From positions 2,431,001-2,495,000 of the forward strand of contig LT629764.1 of the NCBI GenBank assembly GCA_900105225.1: a DNA stretch of 64,000 bases, in the 5' to 3' direction. Of the stretch, positions 1-9,700 are shown in pieces. The notes under the pieces were generated by a model. The model worked only from the letters and a program-made list of their open reading frames with translations. It was not told where the DNA came from and ran no database searches. Both the position numbers and the translations under genes were made by a program. The stretch's first letter is position 1. The number at the start of each line of letters is the position of its first letter. Origin of the DNA: Paenibacillaceae bacterium GAS479 (GTDB lineage Bacteria > Bacillota > Bacilli > Paenibacillales > Paenibacillaceae).

Positions 1-492
1 GGTCGCGGCGATGCCAGTACCCGCCACACGGATGCGTGCCTCGCGCAGCATGCTGGAAAGGGGTTCAATCCAACTTCGTGGCGCTGCGTAAACGAGTACC
101 TTCGTGTTTTCCGCGTCGCGGCTCAGCACCGCGTAATCGTACACTGGATTCTCGAACGGCAAATGCATAGCCGTCTCCACCTCCAGGTGGATCAGTTGCC
201 GCAGCTCCTTTTCGTTCACGGCAGGCAAAGACATTTTACGAACAATGACTTGAGAGGTCGGCACCGCCACAACGGCGCTTGCCCCCTGCAGCCCATGCTC
301 CCGAGCCCACTGCCGAATGGAAATTCGCAGGCTTTCTTCATTAATGATAACATCCTGGTCGATCAGTCCATGCGGGAAAGGGAAAAATCCGCTTTTCTCC
401 AGCTCTCGGCCCTTCTTTTTGCCTAACGAAGCATATCGAATCCCGGAGGCATCAACGGTGATCCCGATCCGCTTGCTGCCCAGTGCGAGCAT
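1..492 (-). CDS. pilM: Type IV pilus assembly protein PilM (partial, C-terminal part outside window)
   Basis: The first 164 codons of a PilM-like protein are present; the gene runs off the left edge of the window. PilM is an actin-like cytoplasmic protein that binds PilN and helps couple the assembly ATPase to the inner-membrane pilus platform. The N-terminus shows the actin-fold start (SKRIGITVDASGIRYASL) and a conserved stretch around residue 105-130 (VAVPTSQVIVRKMSLP, then a glutamate-rich helix ending in TAMHLPF) typical of PilM/competence ATPase families. The start at 492 is the only in-frame ATG near the end of pilD; an AGGA lies about 10 bases upstream. It follows pilD by 16 bases, so it belongs to the same transcript. 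PilN and PilO genes would be expected next, outside the window. Confidence 0.85.
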   Translation of the reverse strand, partial: MLALGSKRIGITVDASGIRYASLGKKKGRELEKSGFFPFPHGLIDQDVIINEESLRISIRQWAREHGLQGASAVVAVPTSQVIVRKMSLPAVNEKELRQLIHLEVETAMHLPFENPVYDYAVLSRDAENTKVLVYAAPRSWIEPLSSMLREARIRVAGTGIAAT

Positions 493-508
493 CTTTCATC
501 ACATCCTG

Positions 509-1267
509 CTACATAAATAAATGCAAATAACCGTCTATGAGTGCATCGCCATAACCATACGCAATCAATGCTCCGAGCGACAGGTAAGGGCCAAAAGGCA
601 GCGGCCGCTTCACTCCGCCCCGGTGCAAAAGGAGTAACAGTAAGCCACCGGCTGTTCCCGCCAGGCTGCCTATCATGAGCGCTAGCAGCACGCCTTTCCA
701 ACCTAGCACAAGTCCGAACAGCGCCAGCAGCTTCACATCGCCCATTCCCATGCCCCCTTTGCTGAGCAGCGCGATGGCGAGTAGCAATCCTCCTCCCACT
801 GCCGCTCCGATGACATACTCGGCATAAGAGCGGCCGGCCGGTTCAAGGACGCGAAGCGCAAGCAGTATGGGTAAAAAGCAGAGCAGCACCGCGTTTGGAA
901 TGCGCATATAGCGGATGTCTGCCACGGTGATGATGACGGCCAGGCTGACAAGCAGCAGGCCGATTAGTCCTTGTATCGTCAGGCCGAACCGCAGGTAGGC
1001 CCCGACGAAAAGCAGCGCGGTCGCGAGCTCGCCCGCGGGATATAGCGGCGATACGTTCGCCGCGCAGCTGCGGCAGCGCCCCCGGCTGAGCGCATAGCTC
1101 AGCACGGGGACAAGCTCCCGCGCCCGCAGCCGATGCCCGCAATGCGGGCAAGCGGACGGCGGCACCATAATGGACTGGCCGGCCGGCACGCGCAGGCCGA
1201 CGACGTTGAAGAACGAGCCGCATGCTAGGCCTAGTGCGAAGAGATAGAGAGAGATGAGGAAGGTCAT
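509..1267 (-). CDS. pilD: Prepilin peptidase / N-methyltransferase (PilD/ComC type)
   Basis: A 252-residue polytopic membrane aspartic protease that cleaves the leader of type IV prepilins after glycine and methylates the new N-terminus. The zinc-binding loop is intact, with two CxxC pairs at C40/C43 and C65/C68. The two catalytic aspartates are in the ADIRYMRIPN motif (about D117) and in GMGD (about D177). Several hydrophobic segments fill the rest, as in the family, and the length is normal. It lies 13 bases after the major pilin gene and just before pilM. No clear Shine-Dalgarno precedes the ATG, which suggests translational coupling to the pilin gene. Its substrates are presumably the pilin at 1281-1790 and the minor pilins at 11.4-14.8 kb. 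Confidence 0.95.
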   Translation of the reverse strand: MTFLISLYLFALGLACGSFFNVVGLRVPAGQSIMVPPSACPHCGHRLRARELVPVLSYALSRGRCRSCAANVSPLYPAGELATALLFVGAYLRFGLTIQGLIGLLLVSLAVIITVADIRYMRIPNAVLLCFLPILLALRVLEPAGRSYAEYVIGAAVGGGLLLAIALLSKGGMGMGDVKLLALFGLVLGWKGVLLALMIGSLAGTAGGLLLLLLHRGGVKRPLPFGPYLSLGALIAYGYGDALIDGYLHLFM

Positions 1268-1280
1268 GGGTTAGTTGGAG

Positions 1281-1790
1281 TTAGCTTTTTGATTCGCCTC
1301 CTGTTGATTTAGTTGGTGGGGCTGGCGTAATTCCTGGAGTGGCAGGAACCGACGCCCCCTGCCCTTTCATTACATCTGGGCCAGTATAAAATTCGGTACC
1401 ATCTTCCGTAGTTATAGAGACATATTGGAGTGCTCCGTCCGCTTGGAATCTAACAACTCCTGCTGTAATCGGCTTCTTCGAACTAGGCAAATTCATTTTA
1501 TCAAGGAATCCTTTACCTTCAAGCGTGTCTCCAGTTCCAACTACCTGAATATCTTGACCCGATTTACTTTCGAATTCCCCATTCTTCTCGTCTGTTATAT
1601 ACAATCTAGCGGCATCATATATCTGTCTTGCCGTCTGAAAATCCGATTTACTTCCGCTCTTGTTGATTACATTCCCAATCAAAGGAATAGCAATAGCTGC
1701 AATAATCCCCAAAATAACGATGACGGCAAGAAGCTCAATCAGTGTGAAGCCCTTCTCGTCTTTCTTCAACTTTTTCCATACTGCTGTCAT
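1281..1790 (-). CDS. Type IV prepilin, probable major pilin
   Basis: A 169-residue class III prepilin. A short charged leader (about 13 residues, ending KG) is followed by FTLIELLAVIVILGIIAAIA, the canonical hydrophobic N-terminal helix with glutamate at mature position 5, so PilD cleavage is expected between G and F. The remaining soluble domain is small and has no cysteine pair. The C-terminus is proline, threonine and serine rich. It sits between pilC and pilD in the assembly-gene unit and is therefore the best candidate for the main structural subunit. AGGAG lies 11 bases before the ATG. A 500-base gap containing a repeat element separates it from pilC, so it may also have its own promoter; none was recognised. 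Confidence 0.92.
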   Translation of the reverse strand: MTAVWKKLKKDEKGFTLIELLAVIVILGIIAAIAIPLIGNVINKSGSKSDFQTARQIYDAARLYITDEKNGEFESKSGQDIQVVGTGDTLEGKGFLDKMNLPSSKKPITAGVVRFQADGALQYVSITTEDGTEFYTGPDVMKGQGASVPATPGITPAPPTKSTGGESKS

Positions 1791-1926
1791 TTGTCATTCA
1801 CTCCTACGATAGATTTTAATTATGCTCTAAATGCTTTAAACCCACAGGGCATTCAGGGTACACTGCCTGCCCTGCTTTTAGATAAAATACTGGGTTTGAA
1901 CTATTTCGCTCTTCTTTAGAGCCAGC

Positions 1927-2110
1927 TAACGAAACTGTGAGAGCTTATTTGCCTCAAAATCCGCCCTTCAACAACGTAACGAAACAGAGCGGCCTTATTG
2001 GCCCCCGAAACCTGCGATTTCCTAGAAAAACGGTCCAATAACGCTCCTCAGTTTCGTGAAAATCTGAAACCGAGCCTAAGCGGTACTTTAGCGTCTCTCA
2101 GTTCCGTTAG
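1927..2110. repeat. Intergenic repeat element with four motif copies (forward-forward-reverse-reverse)
   Basis: The gap between the pilin gene and pilC (1791-2287) contains no credible gene. It holds four copies of a roughly 24-base motif of the form TAACGRAACTGAGAAGCCTTATT. Two are forward (1927-1951 and 1977-2000) and two are inverted (about 2037-2056 and 2088-2110). The whole element spans 184 bases and can fold into nested hairpins. The same motif, order and length recur at 17496-17678, and a single copy lies at 15128. Function is unknown; it behaves like a dispersed non-coding repeat family. Confidence 0.8.
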
Positions 2111-2287
2111 GACCCGGCAGCATCTAACTGTTGGGTGCTAATTGAGGCGGGCTGGAGTTAGGCTAGAGCCAGATGCCATCCAGATTTACTGCATTGGCGG
2201 TGATACCGGCTCCGAGCCGACCGAGCACAATCAATCGGCCGTCAAACTATGCATCCATTCAACCGACCTGCCCGGCCAGCCGCCCAA

Positions 2288-3496
2288 TCAGCCCAGCTGT
2301 CCATAAAGGCTGAACATCGGCAGCATAATTGCCGCAACGATCAGGCCAACGACACCGGCCAGGAAAACGATCAGCAGCGGCTCGATCAGCGACTTCAGCC
2401 GATCCACCGTGTTGTCTACATCCATCTCGTAAAAATCCGCCACCTTGGCCAGCATCTCATCCAGCGCTCCGGTCTCCTCGCCGACTGCGATCATCTGTGT
2501 CACGAGCGGCGGAAAAACCCATGCCTGTTTGAGCGGCTCGGAGAGCGGGTTGCCCCGACGAAGCGAGTCCGCTGAGCTACGCAAATATCCAGCGATGACG
2601 CGGTTGCCGACCGCCTCTTCGACAATTTGCAGCGCCTGCAGCATCGGCACCGAGCTAGCATACAGCGACGAAAGTGTGCGCGATACCTGGGCGATTGCGC
2701 CCTTTTGCTGTAGCTTGCCGAACACCGGCAGCTTCAGCTTCACATAATCCAGCGCGTAAGCTCCGCGCTTCGTTTTTTTCAACGCATACAGGGCCGCACC
2801 TAGAAGCACTAAGCCCCCCAACCACAAGTACCACTGGTTCTCAAGGCTGGCGCTCATCGCCATAACGATCTTGGTAATGGTTGGCAGCTCGGCATTCATG
2901 GACTCGAACATGCTGACGAATTGGGGTACGATCGCCTTGAGCAGATAAACGACCGCCGCAACAGCCAGCATACCGACGATGACAGGGTAGGTGAGTGCGG
3001 ATTTGATCTTCTCTCGTGTGACATGCGCCTTTTCGAAAAAGGTAGCAAGCCGCTCCAGCGTCCCTTCCAGGTCGCCGGATTCTTCACCGGCCCTGATCAT
3101 GCTCGTGAACATGACTGGGAAGATCCGTTTATGCTCCTGAGCTGCTTGCGAGTAGGAGCTGCCGCGCAGCAGCGAGGCATGAACATCGCGAAGCGCCTTA
3201 CGCAGCGCCTTGCTTTCCGTCTGCTGAGAGAGAATATCCGTCGCATGCACGAGCGGAACTCCGGCCCTGATCAGCGTTGCGAATTGTCGGCAGTACACGA
3301 TAAAATGCGCCATTTTGACGGGATTCCCGATATAGATATCCATGTTCAGCAGTGTATTGCGATGCTCCTCCAGCGCCAAAACGATGAGTCCACGCCGCCG
3401 CAGCTCCTCGACCGCCGACGACTTGTCCATGGCCGTCAGCATCCCCTTCAGCTGCTTGCCGCTTCCGCTTTTGACATGGTATAGAAATTGCGCCAA
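2288..3496 (-). CDS. pilC: Type IV pilus inner-membrane platform protein PilC (T2SSF family)
   Basis: A 402-residue platform protein of the GspF/PilC family, around which the pilus assembly ATPases act. Two T2SSF helical domains are visible, at roughly residues 65-190 and 270-395. Each contains the conserved pattern of a helix ending in MIRAGEESGDLEGTLERLATF or its second copy VGEETGALDEMLAKVADFYE, followed by membrane segments. The final segment is a long hydrophobic stretch near the C-terminus (LLIVFLAGVVGLIVAAIMLPM). The start codon is TTG at 3496, supported by GAGGGG about nine bases upstream and by the position just after the pilT stop at 3501. Length is normal for the family. It is co-transcribed with pilB and pilT. 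Confidence 0.95.
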   Translation of the reverse strand: MAQFLYHVKSGSGKQLKGMLTAMDKSSAVEELRRRGLIVLALEEHRNTLLNMDIYIGNPVKMAHFIVYCRQFATLIRAGVPLVHATDILSQQTESKALRKALRDVHASLLRGSSYSQAAQEHKRIFPVMFTSMIRAGEESGDLEGTLERLATFFEKAHVTREKIKSALTYPVIVGMLAVAAVVYLLKAIVPQFVSMFESMNAELPTITKIVMAMSASLENQWYLWLGGLVLLGAALYALKKTKRGAYALDYVKLKLPVFGKLQQKGAIAQVSRTLSSLYASSVPMLQALQIVEEAVGNRVIAGYLRSSADSLRRGNPLSEPLKQAWVFPPLVTQMIAVGEETGALDEMLAKVADFYEMDVDNTVDRLKSLIEPLLIVFLAGVVGLIVAAIMLPMFSLYGQLG

Positions 3497-3500
3497 ACGT

Positions 3501-4550
3501 CTATTCCCCTCTCTCTTTCAGATACGACATGGCGTCCACGGCATCGACCAAGCCCCTCTGAAGGAGCTCGCGCAAACTGCCTTCGAGCGTCATCATGCCC
3601 TGCTGGCTTCCAGTCTGCATGACACTGCGCAGCTGATGAACCTTTTCCGTGCGGATCAGGTTGGCAACAGCTGATGTGTTCACCATAATTTCTGCTGCTA
3701 GAACGCGCCCTTTCCCCCCGGCCTTGCGCAGCAGCCGCTGCGAATGAACCGCGATGAGCAGCGAGGCAAGCTGTGAACGAATCTGGGCCTGCCGCTCCGC
3801 CGGAAAAGCATCGATGATGCGATCTACCGTCTGCGGTGCATCCGCTGTATGTAAACTTGATAACACCAGATGGCCGGTCTCCGCCGCAGTCAGAGCAGCA
3901 GCCATCGTCTCAGGATCGCGCATCTCCCCAACTAAAATGACATCCGGCGCTTGCCGCAGCGCAGCTCTGAGGCCGCTCGCGAAGCTCGCCGTGTCCCGGC
4001 CAACCTCTCTCTGGTCCACGACCGAACGGCCATGGGCATGCAGGAACTCGATTGGATCCTCCAGCGTCACAATATGACGACTTCCGGTCCGGTTCAGATG
4101 TCCAATCAGAGCGGCAAGCGTGGACGATTTGCCGCTGCCAGTAGGGCCGGTCACGAGCAGCAGCCCTTGCCGCCGCTCCGCCCATTCCCGCATCGCGGGC
4201 TGCAGGCCGAGCGACTCCAGCGTTGGCACCTCATCCGTTATCGTGCGTGCCGCCAGACTGATCCCTCCCTGCCGGCGGAAAATATTAAGCCGGAAGCGAA
4301 GCCCGTCCGTCTCCCAGGCAAGATCAGCCTCACCCTCGGCCTCGAAGCGCTGCTGCAGCTCTCCAAGCAGCGGCACAATCATCGCCGCGCATTCCCCCTG
4401 CGTCAGTGTAGCGCCAAAGCCATCAACCGGCGTCAGCTGCCCGTCGATCCGCAGCACAGGAGGCGCTCCTGCCGATAGATGTAGATCCGACGCGCCTCGA
4501 TCTTGCGCCTCGCGCAAGAGCTGGCGCATTTTTTCCAACGGCTGATTCAT
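3501..4550 (-). CDS. pilT: Type IV pilus retraction ATPase PilT
   Basis: A 349-residue hexameric AAA-like ATPase that powers pilus disassembly and twitching. Visible features include the N-terminal PAS-like domain with GASDLHLSAGAPPVLRIDG, the Walker A motif GPTGSGKS near residue 134, the Asp box (IVTLEDPIEFLH), Walker B with ILVGEMRDPET, and the His box LSSLHTADAPQTVDRIIDAFP. The C-terminal helix contains the retraction-associated region ending in MSYLKERGE. Size and motif order match PilT rather than PilB, because the long N-terminal GspE domain is absent. GGGAGG precedes the ATG. It is followed after four bases by pilC and preceded by pilB with a 179-base gap in which no gene was seen. Confidence 0.96.
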   Translation of the reverse strand: MNQPLEKMRQLLREAQDRGASDLHLSAGAPPVLRIDGQLTPVDGFGATLTQGECAAMIVPLLGELQQRFEAEGEADLAWETDGLRFRLNIFRRQGGISLAARTITDEVPTLESLGLQPAMREWAERRQGLLLVTGPTGSGKSSTLAALIGHLNRTGSRHIVTLEDPIEFLHAHGRSVVDQREVGRDTASFASGLRAALRQAPDVILVGEMRDPETMAAALTAAETGHLVLSSLHTADAPQTVDRIIDAFPAERQAQIRSQLASLLIAVHSQRLLRKAGGKGRVLAAEIMVNTSAVANLIRTEKVHQLRSVMQTGSQQGMMTLEGSLRELLQRGLVDAVDAMSYLKERGE

Positions 4551-4729
4551 TCCAGTACCCTCCCTGCTGCTTGTCCAACTTGTTGCGGGCTGCCTATTTT
4601 CTACCTTTACACAAGTTGAATTGTCCTGCTCCTGCTCGCCCCACGCCGCAAGCTCTCCAACTCATCTCCCAAGTCGCCTCAGCGACTTAAACCGCATGAT
4701 AGACTCCATAGCGCATTCTTCCGCTGCCC

Positions 4730-6394
4730 CTACCGCATCACCGCTTCACGCATAACCTCCTGCAGCGTCGTCTGGCCTTGAAGCACCTTGCCCAGCCCGT
4801 CCTGCAGCAGCCCAATCATGCCGGCACGTTCCGCCGCTGCCTTGAGCTCCAACACCGAAGCGTCCTCGCCGATCAACCGGCGAAGCTCATCCGTTACCGC
4901 GAGCACCTCATGGATCGCAATCCGGCCGCGATAGCCGGTTTTACTACAACTGCCGCAGCCGCTGCCACGATACAGTACATCCGTTTCCACACCATAACTG
5001 CGCAGCAGAATCCTTTCTTGCTCCGTAGACTCGTAAGACTTGCGGCAGTCTGGGCAGACGCGCCGAACGAGCCGCTGGGCGACCACGCCGACCAAGGAGC
5101 TAGCGATCAGATAACTGGCGATACCCATATCCCGGAAGCGAGTTACAGTGCTAACTGCATCATTCGTATGAAGTGTAGACAGTACCAGATGACCCGTCAG
5201 TGATGCCCGGATAGCGATCTCGGCCGTCTCCGAATCGCGGATCTCTCCGACCATAACGATGTTGGGATCCTGCCGTAAAATAGATCGAAGTCCCGCGGCA
5301 AAAGTCAGCCCAATAGCGGGATTCACATGCACCTGATTGATGCCTTCCAGTTGGTATTCCACCGGGTCCTCAACCGTTATAATGTTCTCGTTGTCGCGAT
5401 TGAGATGCTGCAGCGCCGAGTAGAGCGACGTCGTTTTGCCGCTGCCCGTTGGGCCAGTCAGCAAAACGATGCCGTAAGGCGCCTCGACCATGTCTTTGAA
5501 CATGCGATGATTATCCGGGCTGAAGCCCAACTGATCGATGCCTTTAACACCGACGCTGAGATCCAAAATCCGTAGGACGAGCTTCTCACCATGGATTGTC
5601 GGTAGAGTGGAGATGCGGATATCGACAGTACGATAGTCGACTTGCAGCTTAATGCGTCCATCCTGAGGCAGTCGCCGCTCCGCGATGTTGAGGCGGGCCA
5701 TAATTTTCAACCTTGCGGTAATATAGCCTTGCATCTGCTTCGGAATGACCCTCTCCGTACGCAGCTCGCCATCGAGCCTATAGCGGATCAACAATTGAGT
5801 CTCGCCGGGATCAACGTGGATGTCGGATACCTGCAACTGTACAGCCTGTTGAATCATGCCGTTTACAAGACGCACGACAGGCGAATCCTCATCCGTAATC
5901 TCCATCTCGCCGATCTCGTCCTGGGCAGGCAGATCACCCATGATCTGACTCATCGAATCCTGCAAACCGTAGTAGCGAGCGATCGCGCGCTGCAGCTCCT
6001 CCTTCGTGGAGATTGCAGGCTCAATGCGGAATCCCGTGCTCATCCTAAGTTCTTCTATAGCAAAATAGTCCAGCGGATCAGCCATCGCAACCATCAGCTT
6101 GCCGCCTTCTTTATGCAACGGAATGACCTGATAACGGCGAGCCAGGCTCTCCGGAATGATTTGGGCAATGGTCGGGTCGATCTGGTATTTGAACAAGCTG
6201 ACATGCGGGATGCCGAGCTGGAATTCCAGTACCTCTATCAACTGCTGCTCGGTCATATAACCTTGAGCAATCAACAGATCACCCAGCTTTTGCTTGGTGC
6301 GTCCTTGTTCCTTCAGCGCCTCCTGAAGCTCCGTCTCCGTAATGACCTCGCTCTCGACCAGAAGGTCGCCAAGCCGCTTTCTCACGCTATTCAT
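4730..6394 (-). CDS. pilB: Type IV pilus assembly ATPase PilB (GspE family)
   Basis: A 554-residue cytoplasmic ATPase driving pilus extension. The N-terminal GspE_N/MshEN region (about residues 1-150) begins with two related repeats of the form RLGDLLVESEVITETELQEAL and KLGDLLIAQGYMTEQQLIEVL, the type of domain that binds c-di-GMP in some homologues. Walker A (GPTGSGKT) lies near residue 315. It is followed by the Asp box TVEDPVEYQLEGINQV, Walker B with MVGEIRDSETAEIA, and the His box LSTLHTNDAVSTVTRF. A zinc site is formed by CPDC near 446 and CGSC near 478. GGGAG lies eight bases before the ATG. It is the first gene of the assembly unit and is divergent from the large secreted protein gene at 6714. 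Confidence 0.96.
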   Translation of the reverse strand: MNSVRKRLGDLLVESEVITETELQEALKEQGRTKQKLGDLLIAQGYMTEQQLIEVLEFQLGIPHVSLFKYQIDPTIAQIIPESLARRYQVIPLHKEGGKLMVAMADPLDYFAIEELRMSTGFRIEPAISTKEELQRAIARYYGLQDSMSQIMGDLPAQDEIGEMEITDEDSPVVRLVNGMIQQAVQLQVSDIHVDPGETQLLIRYRLDGELRTERVIPKQMQGYITARLKIMARLNIAERRLPQDGRIKLQVDYRTVDIRISTLPTIHGEKLVLRILDLSVGVKGIDQLGFSPDNHRMFKDMVEAPYGIVLLTGPTGSGKTTSLYSALQHLNRDNENIITVEDPVEYQLEGINQVHVNPAIGLTFAAGLRSILRQDPNIVMVGEIRDSETAEIAIRASLTGHLVLSTLHTNDAVSTVTRFRDMGIASYLIASSLVGVVAQRLVRRVCPDCRKSYESTEQERILLRSYGVETDVLYRGSGCGSCSKTGYRGRIAIHEVLAVTDELRRLIGEDASVLELKAAAERAGMIGLLQDGLGKVLQGQTTLQEVMREAVMR

Positions 6395-6713
6395 CCTGAT
6401 CTCCCGCCTTTCCTAAAGTGCCGACTCCGCCTGTTTTCTGGCTCCATATTTTGTATATCGCCGGATCATACCTAGAAGTTTAGGTCTTTGGTCGCAATGA
6501 ATTAATAATTCAACAATTTTTGCCGACTTACCAGTTTATTTCAACTCCTATAATCAATTATATGTATTTATATATCGATACAAATCTAAAAAATGGTTAT
6601 TTTATTTTCCTAATTCTGTTTTTTATTTATCGAATGGATTATAATCAAAGAACTATAAATAGTCTATAGGTCCTATATTTTACCCATTCATTGTTCTGGA
6701 GGTAGATGTTTTA
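6395..6713. promoter_or_regulatory. Divergent promoter region between pilB and the secreted Ig-like protein gene
   Basis: This 319-base AT-rich gap must hold the start sites for both transcripts. A TATAAT at 6640-6645 is a plausible -10 for the rightward gene, though no good -35 pairs with it. Two related dyad-like sequences lie here: TAGGTCTTTGGTC at 6481-6493 and AGTCTATAGGTCC at 6661-6673. They resemble the perfect palindrome AAGGTCTATAGACCTT at 14861, upstream of the minor-pilin unit. They may be operators for a shared regulator; this is inference from sequence similarity only. Confidence 0.45.
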
Positions 6714-9700
6714 ATGGCTGCCCTTTCCCGTTTCATAGTCAGCGCCACATTAGCGCTTGCGCTATTTTTGACCTCACTTTTGCTTCCCTGGCCGCATACT
6801 TTGAGGCTTGCCGAGGCGGCTGGCGTCTCCGATTCAATTAAAATTCTTGAGATTACGGATAGCGGGACTTCCGATCTCTCCTCCCTGCTCCGTGAGCCCG
6901 ATTATTCTATCAGCTCCATGAGCATGAAAAAATTCGTAGCCACGCGAACCGAGCTTGAGGGCATGTATGATGCCGTCTACATAGGCAAAGGAAAGTACAG
7001 CCCAGAAACCCTTCCTCTGCTGGATACTCCAAAGGAGAGGAACGAAAATCACAACACGAAGGAAAAGCTAAATGATATTACTCGTCTAAAAGCTCAGGAG
7101 CTTATCGACGGCTATGTAAATCGCGGCCTGCTCGTGCTTCTGTATAGCGATAACGCATCAGCCAGCGGCCTGTTACATCAGCCAGCGGCACCCGGTGGAA
7201 AACCCGGCATCCTCAAGGAAAAATTCGGCGTCTACAACGAGGCGGGCAAGCGCAGAGACAATGTGCTGTTCCTTGACAATGCTGGCCTTAACCGGGTATC
7301 GACAACTTTGAAGCAAGACAAATACGCCCAAATGCTTCGCCTGCGGCCGAAGCTGCAGCTGACAAGTGGACCGATAAACTATTTGCAAACACCTGAGCCC
7401 CTGTATCAGGCTGGTGATGCCATTTCTTTCCGATATGAAAAGCCTGAACGTCCCGGCATCCGGGTCAATCTATACTTGAACCTCGATTCCTCGTTACGCT
7501 TCCTGCCGGATCAAGTTGTGGCGTCGTCCGACGCACCAGGAGCATCGGGAGAGCTCAGCTACCGAATGCCCAAAGGTTTTTCCGGGCTTTATTACTGGAA
7601 GCTTGAGATCGTAGATAGCAGCACGGGCTTAAAAAGCTATCGTTCCGGAGTAATCCGCTACCGCGACAAGCTGACAGCTATCCGTGTCCTGCAGATCATG
7701 CCAAAAAACGATGCCAACAGCTCGCTTAAAAAGAACGATGTGCTAAAGCAAAGCTATCTCTCTACCAATGACTACGCCATCGAACTGACGACAACCGATA
7801 CAGAAGCTTTTAATACAAAAGGCGGCCTTTACGGTTATGATTCCATCGGCGGTAAATATGACATGCTCATTTTTGGATTCAAGGACTCATACAACGCAAA
7901 TGCTGCACTCAGTGAAACCGCCGCCGGGGCGGTCAATGCGTTCATAGCCACGGGACAGAGCGTCATGTTCACCCATGACACGGTGTTCATCGCCAGCGGC
8001 ACGACAGACAACGTCTGGACGCGCAACTTCAAGGGCAGCACCGGTCAGACCGGGATCATGACCAATATGGGCCTGCAGGCTCCCAAAGAATCAACCAAAG
8101 TCGCCAAAGTGAACGACGGACTGCTGACACGGTTTCCATTTAATCTGGATGCCAGTACTCCTTCCGTAGCTAGTACGCATAACCAGTACTTCATGCTTAA
8201 TCTGGAGGATCCCGCCATCATTCCCTGGTACAATATCACCGGCGGTACTCGTGACGAGAACGACAGCTGGAATCATTACTACACCTATTCCAAAGGCAAT
8301 GTGACCTACTCCGGCACGGGGCATGTTTTCAAGGGCGGCTCTGAGATTTTCCCCGAATGGGAACAGAAGCTGTTCGTCAACACGATGTATCGCGCGTATA
8401 TTGGTTCCAATCACAAACCGGAGCTAACCGTCTATTCACCCACCGCTTACTCCGATAAGGAAGGAAACTTCATCCCGTCCTACCAACAGATTCCCATCAA
8501 CTTCATGGCGGAGGACCCCGACTACAAGGATCGCAGGCTGAATGCCAAGATTGACTTCCGTTACAGCGGACCGGATGGCAAGCCGGTTGTTCAGACGATG
8601 TACGAGTCCGGAACTCTGTTATCCGGGACGCTGGTTGCGCAATCTTTTCCCAATCCGCTGCCGAACGGAGGAGATCTTGAGGTCCGCATTACGACGAGCG
8701 ACAAGCAGGGAGCCTCTGCTACAGAGTGCATAGCCGTGCGTATTCAATCTTTATCCCCCCAGCTGCAGGTTGAGCGGAGCGCCAGCGGCACTTTGAAGGA
8801 CGTTTATGTCGAAAAGGGCAAGGACTTCCAGCTGCACTATACGGTTCGTCCGCAGCCGATCACCGGTGTAAAAGGACAAGCCGGGGAGATCGTCATCGCA
8901 TCGCCTTCCTTTACCGAGAAGCTGCCTAAAAACCTGGAAGTGTCCTCGTTACCGGAAGGCTTCTCTAAATCGGGTACGTTGGCTAGTGGCTATACGATTA
9001 CAGGCTCTCTTCGTGATATTCGTTTTATAGGCGAGACGGTCGGAGACAAAACTGTATACAGCGCTGAGCCGATGCAATTCAACCTTGTTGCCCGCGCCAT
9101 GGGGGCCGGGACGCTGCAATTGAATGAAGCCGCCCTAAGCTTCCGTAATCTTGGCCAGTCCACTTTCACCCGCTTGAACTTCAACGCACTCACGCTGGAC
9201 GCGGTCGTTAAGCCGAGCCTTTTATCGCTGCCAGCCTCCGTTGAAATCGCTCGAAACGAGAGCTACAAGCTGCTGCTGATCAAAGAGCCGCAGGATGCTT
9301 CTGATATCGGCCTGGAATGGACCTCCAGCAACCCTGCCGGCGTCTCCCTCCAGGAGAGTGTTAAGGACGGAATTATGATCAAAGGCCTTCAGCAAGGGGC
9401 TACCTCGGTCATTACGGTCACCGACAAGCTAAGCGGGCTGAGCGCCAGCTCGACCGTCCGAGTCATTGAGCCAGGCTTGTCCATCGAGACGGCGGACAAA
9501 GCCCGCGTTTACACGCTCGGCAGCCGTATCGGCCTGGATGCTCTACTCATTAAATCCGCCAGCGAAAGCTTGCCGCCGGGAGCTCAGGTCGTATGGTCGG
9601 TAGAACCGCAGAGCAGCGGCGAAGAGGGGATCATTGAAAAGCAACGAAAGGGCAGCTTGCTTGAATGGAGCGCCGGTTTTTATCCAACACTACCGGGCTC

